Assembly (NCBI RefSeq): GCF_027988105.1
Contig: NZ_JAQJZJ010000007.1
Coordinates: 215,636-279,635 of the forward strand
Reading direction: 5' to 3'
DNA from: Pseudomonas aestuarii
GTDB taxonomy: Bacteria; Pseudomonadota; Gammaproteobacteria; Pseudomonadales; Pseudomonadaceae
Length of the DNA stretch: 64,000 nt
Within the stretch, counting starts at the first letter, position 1. Each line of letters begins with the position of its first letter. Below the pieces are notes generated by a model, which was not told the origin of the DNA, ran no database searches, and saw only the letters and a program-made list of their open reading frames with translations. Both the position numbers and the translations under genes were made by a program. This document shows, in pieces, positions 27,351-36,596 of this stretch.

Positions 27351-29852
27351 TCAGCGTTTTAGTCCGAGCCGCATGCCGATCTTGGCTATTTCGAAGTACA
27401 GCAGCAGTGCGGCGCCGTAGGCAAAGGCCACTAACCACTGCTCGATCGAGGCGGGCTGGAAAGCAAAAACCCGAGCCAGCGGCGTGATGGCGGTCACCAA
27501 CAGCAACATCGCCAGGGTGCCGGCGAGCACCCATCCGCCAACCCGGGACAGCCCCAACAACATCGATCGCCAACCCTGTACGGGCGAACGGTTGGCGAGG
27601 ATCAGCCCGGTATTGGCCACCACCAGGGTAATGAAGGCCAAACCGCGGGCCACATCCTGCGCCATGCCATTGGCCAGCCCGCTGTGATACAGGGCCACCA
27701 CCACGAGGCTGACGCCGAGACCCTGGAGCATGCCCAGTGCGATGTGGCGCATGCTCACCAGCGGTTCGTGCAGTGCGCGTGGTGGCTGACGCATTGGCTC
27801 GCCACGGCCATTCTCGGCCTCGAACACGATCGAGCAGGCCGGGTTGATCAGCAGTTCGAGAAGGGCGATGTGAATCGGCGCCAGCAGCAAGGGCAATCCC
27901 AGCAGCACGGGCATCAGGCTCAGGCCGATAATCGGCATATGCACGGCGATGGTATAGATCAGTGCCTGGCGCAGGTTGGCGAAGATCTTCCGGCCGCGCC
28001 GGATGGCCGCAACTATGGCGCTGAAATCGTCGTCGAGCAGCACCAGCGCCGCCGCTTCGCGCGCCACATCGGTGCCGCGCTTGCCCATGGCGATGCCGAT
28101 GTGGGCGGCCTTGAGCGCTGGCGCATCATTGACCCCGTCGCCGGTCATCGCCACCACCTCACCACTGGCCTTGAGGCTCTCCACCAGTGCCAGTTTCTGC
28201 TGCGGGCTGACCCGGGCAAAGACGCTGGTCGAGCGCAGGCAGTCGGCCAGTTGGGAGGCATCCATCGCGGCCAGCTCCCTGCCACTGCACACCCTTGTGC
28301 TGGCGATGCCGGCTGCGGCGGCAATGGCTCGTGCGGTGCGCGGATGATCGCCGGTAATCATCACCAGGCGGATACCGGCGCGCTGGCACTCGGCGATGGC
28401 CGCAGGCACGTCGTCGCGCAGCGGGTCGGCCAACCCGAGCAGGCCGATGTACTGCAAGGCAAAGTCATGCTGGATCTCCGGCCATTGTGGACCCGGTGGA
28501 TGGCGCGCCTTTGCCACGCCGAGTACCCGCAGGCCGCGTTCGGCCAGCTGTTCGGCCTGTTGCAGTACCTGCTGGCAGTCGCCTGGAGACAGGTGGCAGA
28601 GGTCGACAATCGCCTCCGGCGCGCCCTTGGTGGCGACGAACGCCGGTTCGGCGGCATGCTCCTGCCACAGGTGCGACATCGCCAGCTGAGCCGGTGACAG
28701 TTCGTATTCGCGCACCAGCAGCCAATCCGGATGCAGGTGCTCGGTATTGGCCAGGTAGTCATGGGCGAAGCGGTGAAAGGCTTGCTCCATCGGGTCATGC
28801 GGTTCGATTTCGCTGGCCAGCACTGCGTATTCGAGCAGTTCGTGGAATTCTTCCGGCAGCGCCGCGGACGTCAGCGTGTCGACGTCGAGAACCTCGCCAG
28901 CGACGCACAGGGCCGCCACCTGCATGCGGTTGTGCGTCAGCGTGCCGGTTTTGTCCACGCACAGCACACTGGTTTGTCCCAGGGTTTCGATGCTGCTCAG
29001 GCGTCTCGTGAGGACCTGATGGCGAGCGATCCTGCGCGCGCCGAGAGCCAGGAAGACGATCATGATCACCGGCAGTTCCTGCGGCAGGATGCCCATGGCC
29101 AGGGTGATGCCGGCCAGCAGCGCCTCCAGCCAGCCGCCGCGCAACAGCTGATAGAGCAAGGTCAAGAATACGCACAAGCCGGCCCCGATAACCGCCAGCC
29201 GCCGAGTCAGTCGCGCGATTTCAGCCTGCAGCGGGGCCGACTGCAGGGAGATGTCCTGCAATGACTGGCCGATATGACCGATCTGGGTGGCTTTGCCGAT
29301 CGCACTGACCTGGATCAGGCCTTGCCCGCGGACGACCAAGGTGCCGGCGAATACCTCGCTGCCATCGGCAAACTTGGCCACCGCCGCGGACTCTCCGGTG
29401 AGCATCGATTCATCAACGGCCAGTTCATGCGCCTGCAAGAGCAGGCCGTCGGCGGGCACGCGGTCGCCCTCGGCGAGCATCAGGATGTCCTCGCGCACCA
29501 CTTCACGCCCGGCTATGCGCACGGGTTTGCCGTCCCGGATCACCAGGGCTCTGGGGCTTGAAAGGTCGCGCAGAGACTCCAGGGCACGCTCGGTATGGCG
29601 TTCCTGAAGCACCGTGATGGAAATGATGATGAACACGAACCCGAGCAGGATCAACGCCTCACGTGGGTCGCCCATGGTCAGGTAAATCGCCCCTGCACCG
29701 AGTAACAGCAGGAACATCGGCTCGCGCAGCACGCTAACGGCGATGCTGAGCAAGTTGCGACGCTGATCGGTGCCCAGCTCATTGGGGCCTTCGGCGCTGA
29801 GGCGGGCGGCGGCCTGCTGCTGGCTGAGTCCGCTCGGCAGTTCGATACTCAT
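27351..29852 (-). CDS. Cation-translocating P-type ATPase, unassigned P2-like group
   Basis: An 833-residue P2-type ion pump. The actuator motif TGES is near residue 160, the phosphorylated Asp is in CVDKTGTLTHN near 300, the hinge is TGDGVNDAPALKAAHIGIAMG near 560-580, and ten membrane helices are expected. The helix-4 sequence ILPQELPVIM replaces the usual PEGLPA of calcium pumps, and the late ELLINPACSIVFEAENG is typical of a subgroup of unknown ion. The ATG at 29852 follows AGGGGA; the much longer open frame upstream has no homology. N-terminal PSGLSQQQAAARL is the cation ATPase N-domain. Confidence 0.9.
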   Translation of the reverse strand: MSIELPSGLSQQQAAARLSAEGPNELGTDQRRNLLSIAVSVLREPMFLLLLGAGAIYLTMGDPREALILLGFVFIIISITVLQERHTERALESLRDLSSPRALVIRDGKPVRIAGREVVREDILMLAEGDRVPADGLLLQAHELAVDESMLTGESAAVAKFADGSEVFAGTLVVRGQGLIQVSAIGKATQIGHIGQSLQDISLQSAPLQAEIARLTRRLAVIGAGLCVFLTLLYQLLRGGWLEALLAGITLAMGILPQELPVIMIVFLALGARRIARHQVLTRRLSSIETLGQTSVLCVDKTGTLTHNRMQVAALCVAGEVLDVDTLTSAALPEEFHELLEYAVLASEIEPHDPMEQAFHRFAHDYLANTEHLHPDWLLVREYELSPAQLAMSHLWQEHAAEPAFVATKGAPEAIVDLCHLSPGDCQQVLQQAEQLAERGLRVLGVAKARHPPGPQWPEIQHDFALQYIGLLGLADPLRDDVPAAIAECQRAGIRLVMITGDHPRTARAIAAAAGIASTRVCSGRELAAMDASQLADCLRSTSVFARVSPQQKLALVESLKASGEVVAMTGDGVNDAPALKAAHIGIAMGKRGTDVAREAAALVLLDDDFSAIVAAIRRGRKIFANLRQALIYTIAVHMPIIGLSLMPVLLGLPLLLAPIHIALLELLINPACSIVFEAENGRGEPMRQPPRALHEPLVSMRHIALGMLQGLGVSLVVVALYHSGLANGMAQDVARGLAFITLVVANTGLILANRSPVQGWRSMLLGLSRVGGWVLAGTLAMLLLVTAITPLARVFAFQPASIEQWLVAFAYGAALLLYFEIAKIGMRLGLKR

Positions 29853-30270
29853 CGGTTCCCCTGCATGCTGCCTTTCGCTCCATTCGGCTGATTGTCGGGT
29901 GGCCCGCTGTTGACCACGCTCGGCCGCGTCGATCCGCCCTATGCTTGCGCGTAAAAGGCTAGATAGCCATGTAAAAACCCGCACCGATCGATTGCCAAGC
30001 GCTACTCGATACCATCGGCGTGTATCAATTATGGATAAGCCGCCGGAAAAGTGGAGAATCCGCAGGTTGCGAATGCTCCGCCTGGCGATTGAACACCATG
30101 AGCAGATCACGGCAAATTGCCTTGAGCTGGATGGCAATGCTCGCCATTGCCGGGCAGGGCAGGACGACCAGCCCTGCATGCCGTGATCTTGTTGAGCTGC
30201 GTTCCTCGGCCTGCGCAGCCGAGGGCCTGTTAGTCTACGGCTGGATCTGTGCCTACACCTGGAGATACCC
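29853..30270. other. Non-coding stretch between divergent P-type ATPase and cytosine deaminase
   Basis: 418 bases. A 52-codon frame at 30030-30186 has no ribosome-binding site and no recognisable content. Promoters for the flanking divergent genes are expected here; I see no purine riboswitch-like structure ahead of the deaminase. Confidence 0.35.
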
Positions 30271-31527
30271 ATGCATATCGTCAATGCGCGTCTGCGCGGC
30301 CGCAGCGGCCTGTTTCGCATCGAGCTGGCGCACACGCGCATCGCCGCCATAGTTGCGCAGGCGCAGGAGTTGGTCGCCGCAGCGGATGAACTGGACGCAG
30401 CCGGTAACCTGGTGGTGCCGCCATTCGTCGAGCCGCATATCCACCTCGACGCGGCTCTCACGGCTGGCGAGCCGAACTGGAACCTCAGTGGCACCCTGTT
30501 CGAAGGCATCGAGCTCTGGGCCGAACGCAAGGCTCTGGTCACTCACGAGGACAGCAAGCAGCGGGCGCGCAAGGCCATCGACATGCTGGTCGACCACGGC
30601 ATCCAGCACGTGCGCAGCCATGTCGACGTCACCGACCCGACCCTGGCAGCGCTCAAGGCCTTGCTCGAGGTGCGCGAGGAAACCCGTCACCTGATCGACC
30701 TGCAGCTCGTTGCCTTTCCCCAGGAGGGCATCGAGTCTTACGCCAATGGCCGCGCGCTGATGGAGCAGGCCGTAGCACTGGGCGTCGATGTGGTGGGCGG
30801 TATCCCGCATTTCGAGAACACCCGCGAACAGGGGGTCAGCTCGATCAAGTTCCTCATGGACCTGGCCGAGCGCAGTGGTTGCCTGGTGGATGTGCATTGC
30901 GACGAGACCGACGATCCGCACTCGCGCTTTCTCGAGGTACTGGCCGAAGAGGCGCGGGTGCGCGGCATGGGCGCGCGGGTCACGGCCAGCCATACCACCG
31001 CCATGGGCTCCTACGACAACGCCTACTGCTCCAAGTTGTTCCGCCTGCTCAAGCAGTCGCAGATCAACTTCGTCTCCTGCCCGACCGAGAGCATCCACCT
31101 GCAGGGCCGTTTCGATGTCTATCCCAAGCGCCGCGGGCTGACTCGCGTCGCCGAACTCGACCGCGCCGGGCTGAATGTCTGTTTCGGCCAGGATTCGATC
31201 GTCGACCCCTGGTATCCGCTTGGCAACGGCAACATCCTGCGCATCCTCGAGGCCGGCCTGCACATCTGCCACATGCTTGGTTTCGAGGATCTGCAGCGCT
31301 CGCTCGACCTGGTCACCGACAACAGCGCAAAAACCCTCAACCTGGGGGAGGGCTACGGCATCGAAGTGGGGCGCCCGGGCAACTTGCTGATTCTGTCCGC
31401 CGCCAGCGATTACGAAATGCTGCGCAGCCAGGGCCATGCCCTGGTGTCGGTCCGCGCCGGCCAGGTATTGATGCGTCGCACACCGGCGCAGGTGGTGCGC
31501 GTCAACGCGTCCGGGGCAGGGCGATAG
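30271..31527 (+). CDS. codA: Cytosine deaminase
   Basis: A 418-residue amidohydrolase matching E. coli CodA, which deaminates cytosine to uracil for pyrimidine salvage. Metal ligands and active-site residues are all in place: His55 and His57 in EPHIHLD, His209 with the following ETDD in VHCDETDD, SHTTAMG near 240, and Asp308 in FGQDSIVDPW, agreeing with the E. coli positions to within a few residues. The ATG at 30271 follows GGAG. The cytosine permease gene codB is not adjacent. Confidence 0.95.
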   Translation: MHIVNARLRGRSGLFRIELAHTRIAAIVAQAQELVAAADELDAAGNLVVPPFVEPHIHLDAALTAGEPNWNLSGTLFEGIELWAERKALVTHEDSKQRARKAIDMLVDHGIQHVRSHVDVTDPTLAALKALLEVREETRHLIDLQLVAFPQEGIESYANGRALMEQAVALGVDVVGGIPHFENTREQGVSSIKFLMDLAERSGCLVDVHCDETDDPHSRFLEVLAEEARVRGMGARVTASHTTAMGSYDNAYCSKLFRLLKQSQINFVSCPTESIHLQGRFDVYPKRRGLTRVAELDRAGLNVCFGQDSIVDPWYPLGNGNILRILEAGLHICHMLGFEDLQRSLDLVTDNSAKTLNLGEGYGIEVGRPGNLLILSAASDYEMLRSQGHALVSVRAGQVLMRRTPAQVVRVNASGAGR

Positions 31528-31618
31528 CCCCAGCAGCTCGAATGTCCCGGGTTGATCCTATGACCAGGTGCCAGGGCTGTTTCGGGCCGCCTCGTGGTAC
31601 GAGCGGTGATCCGGGGCG

Positions 31619-31990
31619 TCAGGCCGCCGCGAAGCGCTCGTTCAGGTAGGCAATGATCGCCTTGGACTCGTACAGCCAGGTGCTCTGGCCGTTGTCCTCG
31701 ATGCGCAGGCACGGCACCTTGATCTTGCCGCCTTGCTCCAGCAGGGCTTGGCGATGCTGGTCGTCGTTCTTGGCGTCGCGCAGGGTGATCGGTACGTTGA
31801 GTTTGTGCAGGGTGCGGCGGGTCTTTACGCAGAATGGGCAAGCATGAAACTGGTACAGCGCCAGGCCTGTTGCGGCTTGCGCGACTGCGGCCTGCGCGGC
31901 AGGCGCGCGCTTGAGCTTGCGCGGGCGGGTGATGAAGTCGAGAAACACGATCAACTGGCCGAGACCGATTCTGAGTGCCTTGATAAGCAT
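31619..31990 (-). CDS. Membrane-anchored glutaredoxin
   Basis: A 123-residue protein: one N-terminal hydrophobic segment (residues 5-20), a basic linker (RPRKLKRAP) and an Ala-rich stretch, then a glutaredoxin/GST-N-like thioredoxin fold with the redox pair Cys51-Pro-Phe-Cys54 in FHACPFCVKTRR, the cis-Pro loop IKVPCLRI and ESKAIIAYL. It should face the cytoplasm from the inner membrane. The ATG at 31990 begins the hydrophobic helix; the frame continues upstream but without support. Confidence 0.85.
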   Translation of the reverse strand: MLIKALRIGLGQLIVFLDFITRPRKLKRAPAAQAAVAQAATGLALYQFHACPFCVKTRRTLHKLNVPITLRDAKNDDQHRQALLEQGGKIKVPCLRIEDNGQSTWLYESKAIIAYLNERFAAA

Positions 31991-32165
31991 TGCGTGACAA
32001 CCCTGGGTAGAAAATGGCGGGGGCAAGCTTACCCGAGTTTGTCGCTGTCGGCCTGTGCGTTGGTCGCCTGCCGGGGCTTTAGCCCCAGTCAGGGCCGCCT
32101 TTAGGCATAATTGCCCCTATGCCCGAGTCACCTTGCCCATCAGCACCCATGAACCAGAGCGCCCA

Positions 32166-32390
32166 ATGAAGCCCGAAGACCTGCAACTGCTGGTGACCCG
32201 CGAAATGCCTTTCGGCAAATACAAAGGCCGCTTGATCGCCGACCTGCCTGGCCGCTACCTCAACTGGTTCGCCCGCGAGGGCTTTCCCAAAGGAGAAATT
32301 GGTCGCCTGCTGGAGTTGATGCAGGAAATCGATCACAACGGCCTGTCGTCGTTACTCGATCCATTGCGCCAGACGCCACGCAGGCAGTAG
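32166..32390 (+). CDS. DUF3820 family protein
   Basis: A 74-residue protein with the DUF3820 core MPFGKYKGRLIADLPGRYLNWFAREGFPKG. The fold resembles the C-terminal part of some exonuclease-associated proteins, but no function is known. The start is the ATG at 32166. A decayed second copy of this gene lies at 34164-34330. Confidence 0.88.
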   Translation: MKPEDLQLLVTREMPFGKYKGRLIADLPGRYLNWFAREGFPKGEIGRLLELMQEIDHNGLSSLLDPLRQTPRRQ

Positions 32391-32615
32391 TGGACGGGAC
32401 GGTAAGGTGGGGAGGGGCAGCGGCTGATATCAGCGTCACCGGTATAGCTCCGCGTAGCGCTCGACCCAATACCGCGCGGTTACGCCAAGTGCCAGCGTTG
32501 CTCAAACGGCCAGTCACGGCAGGCCTGGCCGTTCCGCGTCGAGTTGGTCTGCGTCTGTTTGTGCTCGCTAATAGCTGCAATGGCCAATGGGGGGAACAGG
32601 CCATTGCAGTCGAGC

Positions 32616-33176
32616 TTAGCGGCGGATTTTCGAGATCTTCGTTCCTTCAATACTGACGCCGGCCATCAACCCTTGCTGATCGAAGATAAATGCATAGGCG
32701 TCTTCCTGCAGCGTGGATGTCGACAGATTCTTCGCGATCCCCTCGTCGACCACGACAACGGTCGGTCCAACACCGATTTCCAGGCCCTTGCTCTCGCGCA
32801 ACTGGGCGATGGCTTTATCGCTCATCAGAAACACCGCATATCCGTAGGACTGGGCACCTATCTGCAACCCCCAGGAGCCGGTTACGGAGTTGTAGTAGTC
32901 TTCAATTTCTCCCCCCCTCATCAGTACCCCCTCGCCGTAGCTGCCGCCGAATACGAGGCCGGCTTTGACGATATTCGGGAACACCAGCACCGCCTTGGCC
33001 GTCTGCGAGAGCTTCTCTGCCAATGGCTGGGATTTATAGAGGGTCTGCAGTGCTTGTCGGGCGTCCGTGTTCAGATCTTCCGCGGTGGCGGCGCTGGCAT
33101 AGTTCAGCGCACCGGCAGATAGCAATGACAAGGCTACGAGGGCGATCGGGAGGAAGCGTTTCAGAGAGATGTTCAT
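32616..33176 (-). CDS. SYLF-domain (YSC84-like) lipid-binding protein, exported
   Basis: A 186-residue protein with a signal peptide (residues 1-30, cut after ASAA) followed by a SYLF domain. SYLF proteins bind phosphoinositides in eukaryotes; bacterial ones are envelope proteins of unclear role, often induced by stress. Domain marks: KAVLVFPNIVKAGLVFGGSYGEGVL near 62-86, YYNSVTGSWGLQIGAQSYGYAVFLMS near 96-121. The ATG at 33176 follows GTGGAG. It is divergent from a lmo0937-type small membrane gene. Confidence 0.9.
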   Translation of the reverse strand: MNISLKRFLPIALVALSLLSAGALNYASAATAEDLNTDARQALQTLYKSQPLAEKLSQTAKAVLVFPNIVKAGLVFGGSYGEGVLMRGGEIEDYYNSVTGSWGLQIGAQSYGYAVFLMSDKAIAQLRESKGLEIGVGPTVVVVDEGIAKNLSTSTLQEDAYAFIFDQQGLMAGVSIEGTKISKIRR

Positions 33177-33690
33177 GGTTGACTCCACGACTAGCAAAAT
33201 AGACAGGGTATGACGAACCCGATTGCGCGGGCCCGCATGTGCGTCTAGTGGTGCGGCTGCATCCTTGCCTCACGCTCCTGCCCCAGGTTGCCCTCGACAA
33301 TTGGCGAAACGCCAGAACCGGCCACTTACCTCAGCGATTAGTTCGCTGTCGGGCGGCCAGACCTGCTGTTGCTTTCAGCCATCTCATCGTGATGACCGAC
33401 TACCCAAAGGCGCTCCGGGCCCCACCACCGCCTTGCAGGATGCGCGAGTGCCCAGCGCTTCTCTGTGCGCCAGCGTACCCTCATGACGGATAGTCAATTA
33501 CAGCTGGCGCTCGCCGCACACGTGAGCGTACCGGTATACCTGCCTGGTCATGTCCGGGGCGTTTCCATGCCGCTGCTGCTGGAGCCACTCACAAGTGTCG
33601 TGCGTGCGTTATCGTACAGACGCGGTTCGGCTATCGCGCTCAGTCTGACGGCTTGCAGGTTACTGCCAGTAGGCTAGTGGAGACGCCGCT
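33177..33690. other. Intergenic, no gene seen
   Basis: 514 bases between the divergent SYLF and lmo0937-like genes. Several short open frames exist, none with a ribosome-binding site plus plausible protein content. Promoters of both flanking genes are expected here. Confidence 0.35.
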
Positions 33691-33837
33691 ATGCTCGAGT
33701 TCATTGTGATTGTCTTGTTGGTCATGTGGGTGCTTGGACTGGTTACGTCTTACACCATGGGCGGGCTCATCCACATTCTGCTGGTTGTGGCCGTCGTGGT
33801 CTTACTGTTCCGGGTCATCCAGGGCCGACGCTTGTAA
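33691..33837 (+). CDS. lmo0937 family small membrane protein
   Basis: A 48-residue two-helix membrane protein (MLEFIVIVLLVMWVLGL, then LIHILLVVAVVVLLFRVI, ending QGRRL). This matches the lmo0937/DUF5670 family, found widely as a stress-induced small membrane protein. GGAG lies 9 bases before the ATG. It precedes another small membrane gene on the same strand. Confidence 0.82.
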   Translation: MLEFIVIVLLVMWVLGLVTSYTMGGLIHILLVVAVVVLLFRVIQGRRL

Positions 33838-33911
33838 TCCATCCAATCCCGAGTAGCGCCGGAGGAGGTTCCAGCCGGCGCAGCTCACTTACTGTTTACC
33901 GGAGGCGACAG

Positions 33912-34130
33912 ATGGACGGACTGAAAATGCTCGGGCTGGTGCTGATAGTTGCGGGTGCCTTGGCACTCGGCTATGGCGGCTTTAGCTACACCAAAGAGAC
34001 CCATCAGGTCGACATGGGCCCGCTGCATATGGAAATGGCTGAAAAACGATGGGTCAACATCCCCCTCTGGGCCGGTATCGGGGGGATCGTGCTGGGTGGG
34101 CTGTTGCTGGTTGCGCGCGGTAAAAAGTAA
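33912..34130 (+). CDS. Small two-helix membrane protein
   Basis: A 72-residue protein with hydrophobic segments at about 4-24 and 50-68 around a polar loop (TKETHQVDMGPLHMEMAEKRW). The N-terminus (LGLVLIVAGALALGYGGFSYT) is seen in a family of uncharacterised bacterial proteins related to DUF3185. GGAGG lies 7 bases before the ATG. It follows the lmo0937-like gene by 74 bases and is probably in the same stress-type unit. Confidence 0.75.
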   Translation: MDGLKMLGLVLIVAGALALGYGGFSYTKETHQVDMGPLHMEMAEKRWVNIPLWAGIGGIVLGGLLLVARGKK

Positions 34131-34163
34131 CGTTGGCAAGGCGTCCGATTTCTCCAGGGCGGG

Positions 34164-34330
34164 CTGCAACTCGGAAGCTGTCCAGGTACCCGCCGAATGT
34201 CTTTCAGTAGATACAGCGGCCGCTTGATCAGCGACCATCCTGGCCGCTGCAACCGGTTCGCCCTCTGGAATTGATGCAGGCAATCGACCACAACGGCCCG
34301 TCGCCATTGCGCAGCAAACTACGCTGTTAG
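34164..34330 (+). pseudogene. Decayed copy of the DUF3820 gene
   Basis: The sequence aligns by eye with bases 32184-32393 from CTGCAAC through the stop codon TAG and on into TGG. Shared blocks include GGCCGCTTGATC and GATGCAGG.AATCGA.CACAACGGCC. Relative to the intact gene it carries many substitutions, no start codon in frame and an internal deletion of about 34 bases after TTCGCC, which breaks the frame. It lies directly after the small membrane gene. Confidence 0.75.
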
Positions 34331-34558
34331 TGGCCTGTTGGGTCGGTTCGAGTAGTCAATTACGCTGTCTGAGGCCAGCTCCTGGCCAGAGTGGACCATG
34401 ACTCGTCGCAGCGCCTTGCCTCAGAACCTCTTATATCCGCACTTGAGTTAATCCATTACCCACATTAGCCGCTTGCCGCAGGCGTCCTGGCATGATTGGA
34501 CAAGCTGCGGCGCACTCGACTACCTTGAGGATTTATCCTCCAATGGAGATAACAGATC

Positions 34559-34903
34559 ATGGCCTTGAAGCACGCCGCATCGGGAGAAGTAGTCAATCTG
34601 CTGTCCGCCGCAGAGTCGCCTGATTTCATTTCCCAGGCAATTGTCAGCGCGCCGCGCATCGAGGTCATGCGCCTGGTGTTGCAGGCCGGTAAAGTCATTC
34701 CCGGGCATGCCGTGGCCGGCCCCCTCACCTTGCATTGCCTGCAGGGCTGCGTCGAGGTGCAAGCCCAGGGCACATGGCATGAAATGGGTGGCAACGATCT
34801 GATGTACCTGGCCGAAGAGGCCGAGCATGCCCTGAGGGCCAAGGCCGACTCGATCATGCTGGTCACACTCTTTCGCCCAACTCATGCATCCAGCGACCGC
34901 TGA
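34559..34903 (+). CDS. Cupin-domain protein
   Basis: A 114-residue single cupin. The two cupin motifs are weak: VIPGHAVAGPLTLHCLQGCVEVQAQG near residues 45-71 and YLAEEAEHALRAKADSIMLVTLFR near 83-106. Only two or three of the usual metal ligands (His49, His59, His90) are seen, so metal binding is uncertain. GGAG precedes the ATG at 34559. Likely cytoplasmic, function unknown. Confidence 0.8.
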   Translation: MALKHAASGEVVNLLSAAESPDFISQAIVSAPRIEVMRLVLQAGKVIPGHAVAGPLTLHCLQGCVEVQAQGTWHEMGGNDLMYLAEEAEHALRAKADSIMLVTLFRPTHASSDR

Positions 34904-35062
34904 AAAAGCCGCGTAATGACCTTCGTGCCATTGCCTTGGCTTCGTCGATAGGCGCCTAAGCAACTATTCACTGATCTGCGTCAGCCCCCATTCCAGAGCC
35001 CTTTAGTAGCCTTGTCGCAGCGCTCGCATTGCAGTCGAGCGGCATACGAGGGGCTGAGGGTA

Positions 35063-35527
35063 ATGAGTTATCTGGTTTGGCAGGACGATCTGAATACGGG
35101 CATTCAAGTCATCGATGACCAGCACAAACGCATCGTCGACATGATCAATGCCCTGCACCAGGCGAAGGCGAACGGGGACAGTGGTGGTGAAGTGGGGGAC
35201 GTGCTCAACGGTTTGGTGGATTACACCCTGTCGCATTTCGCCTTCGAGGAATCGCTGCTGGAGGAAGCCGGCTACGAGTTCACGCGTCCGCACAAGCGCG
35301 TCCATGAAATCTTCATTGCTCGGGTCAAGGACTTCAACCTGCGCTTCCAGGCCGGCGAGGACATCACCGCTGAATTGCTCGCTCTGCTCTCGCGCTGGTT
35401 GTTCAACCATATCCGCAGCGACGACGCCGGTTATGTGCAGGCGGTCAAGGACAACATGAACAGGCTGGTCAGTAATCAACAGGCCGGCGGCTGGTTTTCG
35501 CGCTCGATGAAGAAGTTCTTCGCCTGA
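35063..35527 (+). CDS. Bacteriohemerythrin
   Basis: A 154-residue O2-binding di-iron protein. The complete hemerythrin ligand set is visible: His21 (DDQHKRIVD), His58 and Glu62 (SHFAFEE), His77 and His81 (RPHKRVHEIF), His116 and Asp121 (NHIRSDDAG). Such proteins store or sense oxygen and carry it to enzymes. The ATG at 35063 begins MSYLVWQDDLNTGIQVID, the typical start. It stands alone on the plus strand. Confidence 0.95.
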   Translation: MSYLVWQDDLNTGIQVIDDQHKRIVDMINALHQAKANGDSGGEVGDVLNGLVDYTLSHFAFEESLLEEAGYEFTRPHKRVHEIFIARVKDFNLRFQAGEDITAELLALLSRWLFNHIRSDDAGYVQAVKDNMNRLVSNQQAGGWFSRSMKKFFA

Positions 35528-35734
35528 GGGCGGCCTGACCTTTAGGCGCATAACTGGTGCAACCGATAGGATGAGCGTCCCCGTGCAATAGCGGCTGTTC
35601 ATCCAGAACGTGGCAACCCATAAGCGGGCGCCGCAACAAGAGGGCTGGGCGCTTCAGCCTTCGCGACAAAATTTTCACATGGCACTTGGCAGACTTTCCG
35701 CCGTTTTCACTTAGTTGGCTGTGGAGTGGTGTCG

Positions 35735-36592
35735 ATGCAATTATCTTTGCGCTACAGGCGGTGGTTGCTCTGCTGCCTGGTACTGGTTGTGCCAGGCTTG
35801 GCTTACCCCGCCTGGCGGCATTTCTACCCGGTCATCGCGTCCTCTGATTGGCAATATCAGGTTTTTCAAGCGGATATTGACCGCGTCAGTGCCTTAGCCC
35901 TCGATGCTCAGGGCAGGCTGTATATCAGTCAGGAGTTTTCCGACGGCAAGGGCACCATCCTCAGGCAAAACCGTGACGGTAGCCTGAAGACAGTCTTGAG
36001 TGGCTTGTCCAAACCAGACGGGTTGGCCGCATTTGCTAGCGGTGTGGCGGTCAGTCAGGAGGCGGACAAACTACCGCTGTTGCTGTTGCAGGGCGACAGG
36101 GCCGAGCCGCTGTTCTCCAGCGATAGTGTCGAGGGCATCGCCAGCGACGGCCATTACCTGTATGTCATCCAGGACAAGCACCAAGGTCGGCTGTTGCGTT
36201 ACGACCCCAGCAACGGTGCAGTCGTCACCCTGCGTGAGGGCCTGAATGAGGGCGAAGCGGTGACGGTGTGTGCCGATGGGCGGCTGTTCTATAGCGAGAA
36301 GAAAAAGGGCTGGGTCAAGCAGTGGCAAGCCTCAGGGGAGGACACCTTGGTTCAGGCCGGCCTCAACCAGCCGGGTTTTTTGCTGTGCACCGCCGATGGC
36401 CTGTGGATCACTGAAGACAGTACCCATATGGCTCGGCTGCTGCTGCTCGATTGGTCGGGAGAGTTGCAGGTAGTCCTGCAGCATTTGCGCTCCGCCCAAA
36501 CCATCATCGCCTTGGAGCCCGGCCGCTACTTGCTGGCCGAGCAAGGCCGTAAGCGTATCCTCGAACTCAAGCGTCGACCTCACGGAATCTGA
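35735..36592 (+). CDS. Membrane-anchored beta-propeller protein (SMP-30/NHL-like)
   Basis: A 285-residue protein with an N-terminal hydrophobic anchor or signal (WLLCCLVLVVPGLAYPAW) and then repeated blades of the type ALDAQGRLYISQEF, GIASDGHYLYVIQD, TVCADGRLFYSE, LCTADGLWITED, as in SMP-30/NHL propellers. The periplasmic location is inferred. The ATG at 35735 is preferred to a GTG three codons upstream because TGGAG lies about 8 bases before it. It ends 4 bases before the LTA-synthase-like gene, so the two should be co-expressed and probably act on the same envelope glycan. Confidence 0.8.
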   Translation: MQLSLRYRRWLLCCLVLVVPGLAYPAWRHFYPVIASSDWQYQVFQADIDRVSALALDAQGRLYISQEFSDGKGTILRQNRDGSLKTVLSGLSKPDGLAAFASGVAVSQEADKLPLLLLQGDRAEPLFSSDSVEGIASDGHYLYVIQDKHQGRLLRYDPSNGAVVTLREGLNEGEAVTVCADGRLFYSEKKKGWVKQWQASGEDTLVQAGLNQPGFLLCTADGLWITEDSTHMARLLLLDWSGELQVVLQHLRSAQTIIALEPGRYLLAEQGRKRILELKRRPHGI

Positions 36593-36596
36593 ACCT

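Noticed and set aside
30030..30186. 52-codon frame before the cytosine deaminase
   Set aside because: No ribosome-binding site and no recognisable protein; treated as intergenic.
29853..30542. N-terminal extension of the P-type ATPase frame
   Set aside because: The extra sequence runs into the divergent cytosine deaminase gene, has no family content, and the ATG at 29852 has a good AGGGGA site.
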